Assembly (NCBI GenBank): GCA_019347905.1
Contig: JAHWKJ010000003.1
Span: 1-39,705 of the forward strand
Length of the DNA stretch: 39,705 bases
Direction of reading: 5' to 3'
Source of the DNA: Planctomycetota bacterium
GTDB taxonomy: Bacteria; Planctomycetota; Planctomycetia; Planctomycetales; Planctomycetaceae
Shown here piece by piece: positions 1-7,349 of this stretch. Numbering within the stretch: the stretch's first letter is position 1; every line of letters begins with the position of its first letter. The notes beneath the pieces are model-generated. The model was not told the DNA's origin. It worked only from the letters and a program-made list of their open reading frames with translations, and made no database searches. Both the position numbers and the translations under genes were made by a program.

Positions 1-90
1 ATCGCGGGCATGGAGCGGGCGGTCGATGTCTTAGGGCAGGAAGGATGGGTCCTTGATAGCGATGACGGCGACGGCGGCTGTGCCTATTAA
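1..90 (+). CDS. Possible 3' end of a gene running off the left edge
   Basis: Frame 1 is open from base 1 to a TAA at 88-90 and encodes 29 residues ending in an acidic, glycine-rich tail (DSDDGDGG). The stretch is too short to identify and no family is recognised. The only support is an open frame with ordinary codon use, so it may be chance. Confidence 0.25.
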   Translation: MAGMERAVDVLGQEGWVLDSDDGDGGCAY

Positions 91-202
91 CAGCCGTGGG
101 GACGTTGGCAACATCGCGGCGAACCTTGCGGGATAGGGGTGGAATTCCGGCTTATGGCTAATGCGGCCGCGGGACCGCGGAAATGGAATGGCATTGACCC
201 AC

Positions 203-266
203 GTTTAGCCGCGGCCCAACGGGCCGCGAGGCTGCGTTCGCGCGTCCCGCTGGGACGCGGCTAAAC
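203..266. repeat. Palindromic repeat doublet, family A copy 1
   Basis: The outer arms read GTTTAGCCGCG and CGCGGCTAAAC. Inside each arm is a short hairpin: GCGGCCC-AAC-GGGCCGC on the left and GCGTCCC-GCT-GGGACGC on the right. The same architecture occurs at 6088-6145 and 20125-20174. This is the layout of REP/BIME-type elements. The rest of 91-430 shows nothing I can assign. Confidence 0.8.
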
Positions 267-430
267 GCAACACAGTCCGTGGGAAAAAAAACAGACGATA
301 CAGGTCTTGAAACCGAAAGGCGATCTGCGAAGATACATCCATCGGGTCGTGCAAACGCAGCACGACGGACCATCCCCCCGCCTCGCGGCCGGATTTGGCG
401 AGTCGGCCGCAGCGGGATGTCTGGCCCCAG

Positions 431-443
431 AAAGGAGGTGATC
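431..443 (+). promoter_or_regulatory. Extended perfect ribosome binding site
   Basis: AAAGGAGGTGATC pairs with the 16S rRNA 3' tail over thirteen bases, far more than any other start in the window. It lies at ideal distance from GTG 446. No 16S gene sequence surrounds it. Confidence 0.6.
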
Positions 444-445
444 GA

Positions 446-490
446 GTGGATTACGACAGTAGTAGCCAACACAGAGGTGGCGTCCTGTAG
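446..490 (+). CDS. Candidate 14-codon small ORF with a perfect Shine-Dalgarno
   Basis: The sequence AAAGGAGGTGATC at 431-443 is complementary to the 3' end of bacterial 16S rRNA over its whole length. It sits seven bases (from GGAGG) upstream of a GTG at 446. The ORF encodes (M)DYDSSSQHRGGVL and stops at TAG 488-490. It is followed by a GC-rich hairpin (about 497-516) and, 110 bases later, by a strong terminator at 602-643. The whole could be a tiny translated leader or a dual-function RNA. An overlapping frame (279-548) also stays open and could be used instead. No homologue is recognised; the call rests on the unusually strong ribosome binding site. Confidence 0.4.
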   Translation: MDYDSSSQHRGGVL

Positions 491-601
491 GGACAGCCGG
501 CGGGTTGTCCGCCGGGACTGCCACCGAATCGTACGGGTCGCTCTGTAAACTACGCACGCAGGGCGATTGCCACCGATCACCGATCGAAACGTACGAGAAA
601 C

Positions 602-643
602 GGCCCGGCCGAGCGCGCCAGCGCTCGGTCGGGCCAGTTTTTT
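602..643 (+). terminator. Strong Rho-independent terminator
   Basis: A 15-base-pair stem (602-616 with 621-635, one G-U pair) closed by the loop GCCA is followed by AG and six T. It ends a short transcription unit on the plus strand, upstream of and separate from the kinase gene at 815. Bases 644-814 hold no gene that I can see. Confidence 0.85.
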
Positions 644-814
644 GCGCAGGGGCACAAGGGCCGTGCGCTTCCCGCTGCGCCGCCGCGCTTCCCTTTCATT
701 CGCCGGCCGCGCAGAATGACCATATCCGGCGACGCGCGGATTTCCCGGTGGGCTGGCTCCCGGTGTCGGTCGGCCGCGGGAATGAGCTGCGGTCGTTCCG
801 GGGATGCTGGTCCG

Positions 815-3800
815 ATGCAGCTTCACTGTCGTGCCTGTCAGACCTGCTTCGAGGTCGACGAGCGCTCGCCGCCGGCCGAATTGAGCTGCCCCTCTTGCGG
901 CAGCACGCTCGATCGCGCGGAGCTCGCCACGCTCCCCATGCAGGTCGCGTTTGGCCGCATCGAACAGTTCGAGCTCTTGCACCAGGTCGGCTTGGGAGCC
1001 TTCGGGACGGTGTGGAAGGCGCGCGATGCCCATCTCGACCGCGTGGTGGCGGTCAAGGTGCCGCGCAGCGAACGTCTGGAGCCGGCGGAGGTCGAGCGCT
1101 TCCTCCGCGAAGCCCGCGCGGCCGCGCAACTGCGGCATCCCGACATCGTCAGCGTGCACGAGATCGGGCAGTCGGACGAGACGGTGTACATCGTCACCGA
1201 TTTCGTCGAAGGCGTGACGCTGGCCGACTGGCTGACGGCCCGGCGGCTTTCCCCGCACGAGGCCGCCGAACTGTGCGCACGGATCGCCGAGGCGCTGCAT
1301 CATGCGCATGAAGCCGGCATCGTGCACCGCGACCTGAAGCCGTCCAACATCATGGTGCAGGTCGAAGACGGCGGCTCGTTGCACCCCTTTGTGGCCGACT
1401 TCGGCCTCGCCAAGCGCGAGAGGGGCGAGGCCATGCAGACCGTCGACGGGCAGGTGCTGGGCACGCCGGCGTATATGTCGCCCGAGCAGGCTCGCGGCGA
1501 AAGCCACCGCGCCGATCGGCGGTCGGACGTCTACTCGCTGGGAGTGATCCTCTACGAACTGTTGTGCGGCGCGCGGCCGTTCGGAGGCAGCGTGCGGATG
1601 TTGATGTACCAGGTGCTCCACGACGATCCGCCCCCACCGCGCAGGCACAACCCGCGGCTGCATCGCGACCTGGAGACGATCTGCCTCAAGTGCCTGCAGA
1701 AGGATCCGGCCCGGCGCTACGCCACGGCCCGCGAGATGGCTCTCGACCTCCAGCGGTTCTGCGCGGGCGAAGCCATCCTGGCCCGGCCCGAGCCGTGGTC
1801 GGCCACACTCTGGCGAAAGCTCCGCCGGCACAAAGTGGCTGCGCTCGCCGTTGTCGTAATCGCCGCGGCCGTGGCCCTGACGGCGTGGCTGGTGCCGCAG
1901 TATTACGATCACCGCGTGGCCGCGATCCGGCAGGAGATCGAGTCGGGCCTCGCGGCCCCGGAACTGAGCGGCCGGTATCTGGAGCAGATGGAATCGTTGA
2001 TTGTCCGGCTGGAAGGGCTGGCGCCGGAACAGGCGCGGACGGAGCGGCAGACGCTGTATCGCCAGTATGCCGCGGCGATTGGGCGGCGGCTGCTGGAGCC
2101 GTACCTCGAGGACGCGAAGCTGGCGGTCATCGAGCGCGCGGTCCAGCATCTGGAAAGCCGTGCCCCGGAGGATGCCCGGCGGCTGCGCGACACTCTGCAG
2201 AGCCGGCTCAGCGACTGGCACGTCCTGTTTCATCTGGCGCCGCCATTCTCCAGCGAGACCGGCATCTTCGATCCGCACACGGTCGAGGTGGAGGACGGGG
2301 GCGTGCTGCCGCGCGCCGCGGTTGAAGGCGCGGCGAGTCCGCAGGCGGTACTGACGAGCGTGCCCGTTCGGGGACATGTCGAGCTGCGGGCCATGTTCGA
2401 GGCGCAAAGCTGGCCGTCCGCGCCGGCGCTGGGAGTGATTCTGAACGCCGACGAGCGGCACCGTTACGAGTTCCTGCTCAGCACGTCGAACTGGGGCCGC
2501 CGTTCCTCGGCGGGCAGCGGCCATTTTTCGACGCTGGCTGACGCCCGCGAGCGCGGCGGTGAAGTCATGGTGCAGATCGCCCGCGACGGCGAGTTGTTGC
2601 GCGCCCGGCGGTTCAAGGTCAGCGAGCTTCCCGAAGGTCCGCTGGAATTGACGGCCCGTCGCGAGGGCAGCGAGTTGTCGCTGGAAATCACCGGCGGCGG
2701 GCGGCTGAGGTTTTTCGATATCTTTCCACTGCCGTCCGACGCGGGGACGTTCGGCGTCGCGTGGCCGGCCGGCGTGCGGCTGACCTCGCTGCGGGCTGCG
2801 CGGCGAATGCTGCCGGCTGAGCCGCGACCGCTCGAATTGGGCGACGAACTGTTCGCGCGCGGCCGCGATCATCTGCCGCAGGCATTGGCCTGGTATTCCG
2901 AGCAGGCGACCGCATCGGCGGGAACGCCGGTCGGTCAGGAGGCGCGTTACAAGCAGGCCCTGTGCCTCATCCAGCTCGGCCGGATCCGCGAGGCCGCGAC
3001 CGTGCTGGAGCCACTCGCCGAAGAGCAGGGCCGGCGCTGGCCGTTTCTGGCCCGCGTGCGGCTGTCGTTCGCGTACTTCGAGCTCGACCGCCTGGACGAT
3101 CTCGATCGCGTGCTCGACAGCCTGGTGTTCGCCAATCCAGAACTGCTGGCGGAGTTCATCGACGACCCTGCGGGAGACAACCGGCTGGAGCAACTGGCGC
3201 GGCTGATTCCCGACGAGTTCTATCAGCAGATGCTGGCCACCGCGATGCGGCGCTACGGCGGCGCGTTCGTCGTGCACTTCGATCGGAATCACGTCGAGCG
3301 GCTGCGGCGTCTGCAGTCGATTGTCGGCTCGCTGAACTTCGAGCCGTCGCAGCGGCTGAATGTTTCGCTGGTGCTCAGCTATGCGTATCGCATCACCGGA
3401 CGCAGCGAGGAGGCCGTCCGGATTCTTTCGGACGTACTGGCCTCCGACCTGCCCGAGCTGGTCTCGCCGGCGGAGCGCGTCAACCTGGTCGGCTGGTACG
3501 TCTGGACGCTGCGGGATCTTCCCGAGCGCGACTTCGAGGGGGCCTTGGAAACTGTCAACAACCACCTGTTGATGTCCGACGGCAGCTACCGACCAGGCTG
3601 CCTCGGGCTGTTGCTGGTGCGGGCCCGCATCCTGGCTGTCGCCGGCCGGCACGACGAGTGCCAGCGCGATCTGGAGGACTTTCTGCGTCTGGTCCCGGCC
3701 GAGCGCATGCAATACCCGGACTACGGCGCCGTCTGGCTGTTGCGCGGCTTTCTGCACGAGGAGCGCGGCGACATCGAAGCGGCGCGGGCCGCGTGGAGCC

Positions 3801-4525
3801 AGGGCCGCTACAGCGTGTACCTCCAGACGGCCGGGCGGCCCGAACCCTGGGATGTGTTCGGCGGCGACTTCACCCGCTGCATGGCCGTCATGGCCGGCGT
3901 GGGTCTCGCGTCGTTGGCGGATCAGTTCACCGAGGCCGAATACGATCGACTGCTCGATCAGTTGCGGCCGGCGCTCGGGCGGGTTGCGCTGCCCGCGCCA
4001 TGGCTGCTGGAACTGCGGCTGTTCAGGACGGATTTTCTGCGGCAGTTGTTTCAGACTCCCCGCGGACACGAATACGCGCGCAGGGTGGTGATGATGGACC
4101 TTTCGCTCGATGAGTTCTATCGCATGGCCTGCCAAACGCTGGTGCTGGAGGCGGTCCGGATGGATGGTTTCGACCGGCCGATGACGCCCGAAGAAGAAGA
4201 GGCGCTGTGGCAGGCGGCCGCGGCAGGATACGAAGAGGTGTTTCTCGGCAGGCAAGGCATCGGTGAGCGGGCGAGTCAGTGCCTCTGCCTGGTTGGCCTG
4301 TGGAGCGATTATTACGGCGCACGGCTGGCCTGGATGGCCGTGGCGCCGAGATTCTCAGAGGAAGTCCGCGCCGGAATCGCTTACGCGCTCGGCATGCGCT
4401 ACCAGAAGCTGGGCCAACCCCGGGTCGCCATCGACTTCCTCGAGCAAGCGGTGGAATGCTCCACCGAAGGCTCGCTGCTGCAGAGCGTCGCGCGGGCGGA
4501 ATGGGTGCGGTTGACGCAGCCATAA
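815..4525 (+). CDS. Transmembrane Ser/Thr protein kinase with long helical-repeat C-terminus
   Basis: A 1236-residue protein starting at ATG 815, chosen because a GGGGA box precedes it and translation opens directly into a zinc-ribbon-like CxxC...CxxC pair (C5/C8 and C25/C28). The kinase domain spans about residues 50-315, with glycine loop GLGAFGTV (59-66), Lys81, Glu98, HRDLKPSN from 171, DFG at 195-197 and SPE at 222-224, so it should be catalytically active. One membrane helix (about 341-360) puts the remainder outside the cytoplasm. That 870-residue part includes a beta-rich segment and then many helical pairs resembling TPR repeats (about 690-1236). Such Hanks-type kinases with large sensor tails are typical of planctomycetes; the signal sensed is unknown. 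The 4098-base ORF on the opposite strand (158-4255) is its antisense shadow. Confidence 0.93.
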   Translation: MQLHCRACQTCFEVDERSPPAELSCPSCGSTLDRAELATLPMQVAFGRIEQFELLHQVGLGAFGTVWKARDAHLDRVVAVKVPRSERLEPAEVERFLREARAAAQLRHPDIVSVHEIGQSDETVYIVTDFVEGVTLADWLTARRLSPHEAAELCARIAEALHHAHEAGIVHRDLKPSNIMVQVEDGGSLHPFVADFGLAKRERGEAMQTVDGQVLGTPAYMSPEQARGESHRADRRSDVYSLGVILYELLCGARPFGGSVRMLMYQVLHDDPPPPRRHNPRLHRDLETICLKCLQKDPARRYATAREMALDLQRFCAGEAILARPEPWSATLWRKLRRHKVAALAVVVIAAAVALTAWLVPQYYDHRVAAIRQEIESGLAAPELSGRYLEQMESLIVRLEGLAPEQARTERQTLYRQYAAAIGRRLLEPYLEDAKLAVIERAVQHLESRAPEDARRLRDTLQSRLSDWHVLFHLAPPFSSETGIFDPHTVEVEDGGVLPRAAVEGAASPQAVLTSVPVRGHVELRAMFEAQSWPSAPALGVILNADERHRYEFLLSTSNWGRRSSAGSGHFSTLADARERGGEVMVQIARDGELLRARRFKVSELPEGPLELTARREGSELSLEITGGGRLRFFDIFPLPSDAGTFGVAWPAGVRLTSLRAARRMLPAEPRPLELGDELFARGRDHLPQALAWYSEQATASAGTPVGQEARYKQALCLIQLGRIREAATVLEPLAEEQGRRWPFLARVRLSFAYFELDRLDDLDRVLDSLVFANPELLAEFIDDPAGDNRLEQLARLIPDEFYQQMLATAMRRYGGAFVVHFDRNHVERLRRLQSIVGSLNFEPSQRLNVSLVLSYAYRITGRSEEAVRILSDVLASDLPELVSPAERVNLVGWYVWTLRDLPERDFEGALETVNNHLLMSDGSYRPGCLGLLLVRARILAVAGRHDECQRDLEDFLRLVPAERMQYPDYGAVWLLRGFLHEERGDIEAARAAWSQGRYSVYLQTAGRPEPWDVFGGDFTRCMAVMAGVGLASLADQFTEAEYDRLLDQLRPALGRVALPAPWLLELRLFRTDFLRQLFQTPRGHEYARRVVMMDLSLDEFYRMACQTLVLEAVRMDGFDRPMTPEEEEALWQAAAAGYEEVFLGRQGIGERASQCLCLVGLWSDYYGARLAWMAVAPRFSEEVRAGIAYALGMRYQKLGQPRVAIDFLEQAVECSTEGSLLQSVARAEWVRLTQP

Positions 4526-4624
4526 CGGCTGCACCGGTTAAAGCGGCAAGCATGGGGGACCGCTCGAAACCACCGGACCGCGCACCTGTTCGAGGCGGCG
4601 TATCCTTGCGCTGCGGAGAACACT

Positions 4625-5569
4625 ATGCCGGCGACAGGGATCGACATCACGCACGGCGGGACGTGGCTGTGGGGCGCGCTGAGCGTGCTGGTGACCGCTG
4701 CGCTGGCCTTTGCGGCCGGCGTCGCCTGGGGCCGCGCGCAGCCGCCCCTTTCGGCTCGCGTGCGGCGTGAGGCCGGCCGGCTCGCAGAGGCCCTGCTGGC
4801 CGCGCTGGAAACGGCCCGCGAGGCCTCCGTGCTGCTGGCAGATACGATGGCGTGGCGCTTCGGCGATGACTTTGCACAGCGGCTGTCGAAGTCGCGTCAG
4901 CGGCTGGCGGATTCGCTGGAGAGTCTCGACGCCCGTCTCGATGCGTCGGACCCGCACCAAGAGAGTGCAGAGCGGCCGGAAGCGCGTCCGCTCCAGGTCG
5001 AGTGGGCGCGGGAGCCGGAAGATCCCGTGACGCGGCTCCCCGCGCGGCCGGCGTTCGAACTGAACCTGCAAACTCTCGCCGATGCCGTCGACGCGGCCGA
5101 CTCGCCGGCCGGGATTTTGCTCGTTCGCATCGACCACGTGGCGCGGCTGCGGGGACGCGCCGGGCCGGCGGGTCTGGATGCGATCCTGGAGCGCGCGGCG
5201 CGGCTGTTATGCCGGGCGCTCCGCGAGGGCGACCTCGTCTGCCGCACGACGGACGATACGTTCGCCATCCTCCTGGCCGGCATCGACGCGGTGTCCGGCG
5301 AGCGGCTGGCAAGAAAGATTCGCAATTTGCTGCGCGAGCACCGCTTCCACGTTCCGCCCATCACGAAAGGCGGGCCGGGGGGAATCGAAGATGTCGGACG
5401 CGAGGTGCTGGTCACCGTCAGCCTGGGCTACGCCCGCGTTCGCGCGGGCGAAGGGGCCGAGGTGGCTCTCAGCCGCGCCGAAAGCGCCCTGGCCACCTCG
5501 CAGCGCCGTGGACGCAATCAGCTTCACGTCCACGACGGCACGCGCATCGCTCACTGCACGGCGGTGTGA
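4625..5569 (+). CDS. Membrane-anchored protein with degenerate GGDEF domain
   Basis: A 314-residue protein with one N-terminal membrane helix (about 14-35), a helical linker (45-105) and a GGDEF-type domain from about 132 to 305. The domain begins with DPVTRLPAR, the usual DxLTGLPNR entry motif. The signature YGGDEF is replaced by TTDDTF (208-213), losing both glycines and the catalytic Glu. Diguanylate cyclase activity is therefore unlikely; a c-di-GMP/GTP-binding or regulatory role is an inference. The start ATG 4625 follows GGAGAA. It lies 100 bases after the kinase gene on the same strand, so the two may be co-transcribed. Its 3' end converges on the small membrane gene at 5575. Confidence 0.8.
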   Translation: MPATGIDITHGGTWLWGALSVLVTAALAFAAGVAWGRAQPPLSARVRREAGRLAEALLAALETAREASVLLADTMAWRFGDDFAQRLSKSRQRLADSLESLDARLDASDPHQESAERPEARPLQVEWAREPEDPVTRLPARPAFELNLQTLADAVDAADSPAGILLVRIDHVARLRGRAGPAGLDAILERAARLLCRALREGDLVCRTTDDTFAILLAGIDAVSGERLARKIRNLLREHRFHVPPITKGGPGGIEDVGREVLVTVSLGYARVRAGEGAEVALSRAESALATSQRRGRNQLHVHDGTRIAHCTAV

Positions 5570-5574
5570 ACGAG

Positions 5575-5895
5575 TCAGGACTGCTTCTTCGGCAAGGCGA
5601 TCGCGTACAGCATCGTGACGGTGCCCAGCGACATCAGGCTGAAGGCGGCCCAGTCCGGCGGGTCCACGATCTTTGGTTCCGCCACCGGTTCTTCGGCCGG
5701 TACGGCAGTCGTCTGGCTGGCCGGGCCGACACGAGCGCGGATGTTGGTCCGCTGGTCGACCTGCTCGGCCACGTTCTCGGCGGCCGCCGCGGTCGTTTCG
5801 CCGGGAGTCTTCAGCACGAGCTTATCGACGAACAACAGCGAAATGCCCCACAACGTAACGAATAACCCGGAGGCAAAGAAGATGGAGCGGAACAT
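5575..5895 (-). CDS. Small two-helix membrane protein of unknown function
   Basis: A 106-residue protein with a hydrophobic helix at each end (about 5-24 and 82-101) and a Pro/Ala/Thr-rich linker between them. It starts at ATG 5895 and converges on the GGDEF gene with five bases between the stops. No family is recognised. It is preferred over the plus-strand frames because it has clear membrane segments and fills the gap exactly. Confidence 0.6.
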   Translation of the reverse strand: MFRSIFFASGLFVTLWGISLLFVDKLVLKTPGETTAAAAENVAEQVDQRTNIRARVGPASQTTAVPAEEPVAEPKIVDPPDWAAFSLMSLGTVTMLYAIALPKKQS

Positions 5896-6087
5896 CAGTG
5901 TTCACTCGCGTGCTGGTGCGTGCGGGATGGCGCGCCGTCGCGGCATGCGCGGCGTCAAAACTCGTATCGGCCGGACGACCGAGGATGGTTGACGCCGACC
6001 GCGCCCGTTGGGAGCCGGCGTCACAAACTCGCGTCGGATGCGACGGTTTCGCGCATTGTTCGAGCCGTGCGCGTCATTTGGGCCGAT

Positions 6088-6145
6088 GTTTAGCCGCGTC
6101 CCAACGGGACGCGCGCCCGCGCGTCCCGTTGGGACGCGGCTAAAC
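6088..6145. repeat. Palindromic repeat doublet, family A copy 2
   Basis: The outer arms are GTTTAGCCGCG and CGCGGCTAAAC. The internal hairpins are GCGTCCC-AAC-GGGACGC and GCGTCCC-GTT-GGGACGC. Compared with copy 1, G-C pairs are swapped for T-A pairs while pairing is preserved, which indicates selection or copying as a structure. It lies between the 5' end of the 5575-5895 gene and the 3' end of arfB; the rest of this gap (5896-6156) shows nothing clear. Confidence 0.85.
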
Positions 6146-6156
6146 GTGCGAATCGA

Positions 6157-6591
6157 TCAGCGGTCGAGGTTGGGCGGCTGGCGGCGGCGCTTGCGTTCGC
6201 TCGTCTGCCGCTTGTGCTCCAGCCGCCGCTCTTGCGAGCCGCGGGTCGGGCGGGTCTTGCGGCGTTTGCGGGGCGGACGGGCGACGGCCAGCAGCATCTC
6301 GCGCAGCCGCCTGAGGCACTCGGCTGCGTTCCGCCGCTGGTGGCGGTGCTGGTCGCTGGTCAGCGTCAACTCGCCTGTCGCCGACAGCCGCCGGTGATAC
6401 TTGCGCAGAAAGCGCTCGCGGACGTCGTCCGGCAGGCTGGGCGATTCGGCCGGGCTCCAGCGCAGTCGGGCGTGGGTGCTGACTTTGTTGACGTTCTGCC
6501 CGCCGGGCCCGGAGCTGCGGGAGTACGTGAAGCGGATCTCGTCCAGCGGGATAGCAATCGCATCGTTCACTTCGAGCCGTTCGCCGTCCAT
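6157..6591 (-). CDS. arfB: Peptidyl-tRNA hydrolase ArfB (ribosome rescue)
   Basis: A 144-residue protein of the ArfB/YaeJ class of release-factor-like hydrolases, which enter stalled ribosomes and hydrolyse the peptidyl-tRNA. The catalytic motif GPGGQNVNKV lies at 28-37, and the last 40 residues are very rich in Arg and Lys, the tail that in ArfB occupies the empty mRNA channel. Length matches the family (about 140). The start ATG 6591 leaves 40 bases to the pyrE stop upstream on the same strand, so the two may form one transcript. Confidence 0.93.
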   Translation of the reverse strand: MDGERLEVNDAIAIPLDEIRFTYSRSSGPGGQNVNKVSTHARLRWSPAESPSLPDDVRERFLRKYHRRLSATGELTLTSDQHRHQRRNAAECLRRLREMLLAVARPPRKRRKTRPTRGSQERRLEHKRQTSERKRRRQPPNLDR

Positions 6592-6631
6592 CGCAGATCC
6601 TGAAGGTCGCCGGGGCTATACGCGCGTGCTT

Positions 6632-7180
6632 TCATCCGGGGCGAATGCCGAAGTCTTCAACCGTGAGCAGCGTCCGGAATTCCACGCCCCGCTCACGAAA
6701 GCCAGCGGCCCCGCCTTGCAGACGGTCAACGACGGCCGCGGCCCCGACGACGCGGCAGCCGAATTCCTGAATGCGCTCGATGGCCGCGAACGTGCTGCCG
6801 CCGGTGGTGACGACATCATCGAGCACGACGACGGCCGTGCCGGGTGCGACGGGGCCTTCCACAAAGCGCCGCGTACCGTGGCCCTTGGCTTCCTTGCGCA
6901 CCAGAAAACCCTCCAGCGGCCGGCCGCGCTCGGCGGCGATGGTGAGCACGGCCGCCACGAGCGGATCGGCCCCGATCGACATCCCCCCCACGGCCGCGAA
7001 TTCGAGATCCTCAAGCAGTTCGAACAGCCCCTCCCCCGCCAGCCGGAGGCCCTCTGAAAACAGCGTGACCTGCTTGCCATCGAGGTAATAGCTCGACTTC
7101 TGGCCCGAGGCGAGCGTGAACTCGCCGAACTTCAGCGCCCGCTCCTTGAACAGCTCGATCAACCGCTGCCGGTCGTACAT
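6632..7180 (-). CDS. pyrE: Orotate phosphoribosyltransferase PyrE
   Basis: A 182-residue enzyme of pyrimidine synthesis that joins orotate and PRPP to give orotidine 5'-phosphate. The N-terminus has the typical FGEFTLASGQKSSYYLDGK segment (18-36), followed by the flexible-loop Lys residues in VRKEAKGHG (94-102) and the PRPP-binding motif VVVLDDVVTTGGST (117-130). Full length for the family. It starts at ATG 7180. A perfect palindrome sits 18 bases upstream of the start. Confidence 0.95.
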   Translation of the reverse strand: MYDRQRLIELFKERALKFGEFTLASGQKSSYYLDGKQVTLFSEGLRLAGEGLFELLEDLEFAAVGGMSIGADPLVAAVLTIAAERGRPLEGFLVRKEAKGHGTRRFVEGPVAPGTAVVVLDDVVTTGGSTFAAIERIQEFGCRVVGAAAVVDRLQGGAAGFRERGVEFRTLLTVEDFGIRPG

Positions 7181-7197
7181 GCGCTTTCCCCCCCACT

Positions 7198-7227
7198 GAA
7201 GCCCACCGGTTGCAACCGGTGGGCTTC
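7198..7227. repeat. Palindrome, family B copy 1
   Basis: Perfect inverted repeat with 14-base arms (GAAGCCCACCGGTT and its complement) around GC. It lies between pyrE and the MFS gene, both of which point away from it, so it is in a promoter region rather than at a terminator position. A related copy is inside dnaE at 15506-15533. Confidence 0.8.
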
Positions 7228-7349
7228 GCTAGCCTAATGACTGAAGGGTGCGGGCGGCCAGTGCAGGGCCGCTCGCTTGACGGGCTTCGGCGGCAGGTCG
7301 TAGGGTGCAGCGATCTAAAGCCGGAGCCGGATTCACAGCGAGGCTGCTC

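Noticed and set aside
431-443. AAAGGAGGTGATC read as the complement of a 16S rRNA end
   Set aside because: No flanking 16S sequence on either strand; it is better explained as a ribosome binding site.
158-4255. 1365-codon open frame on the minus strand
   Set aside because: It is antisense to the kinase gene, which has clear kinase motifs; the minus frame is Arg/Gln/Pro-rich without domains, as expected for a high-GC shadow.
5615-5992. 125-codon plus-strand frame overlapping the small membrane gene
   Set aside because: It lacks structure, while the minus frame encodes two clean membrane helices and fits between neighbours.
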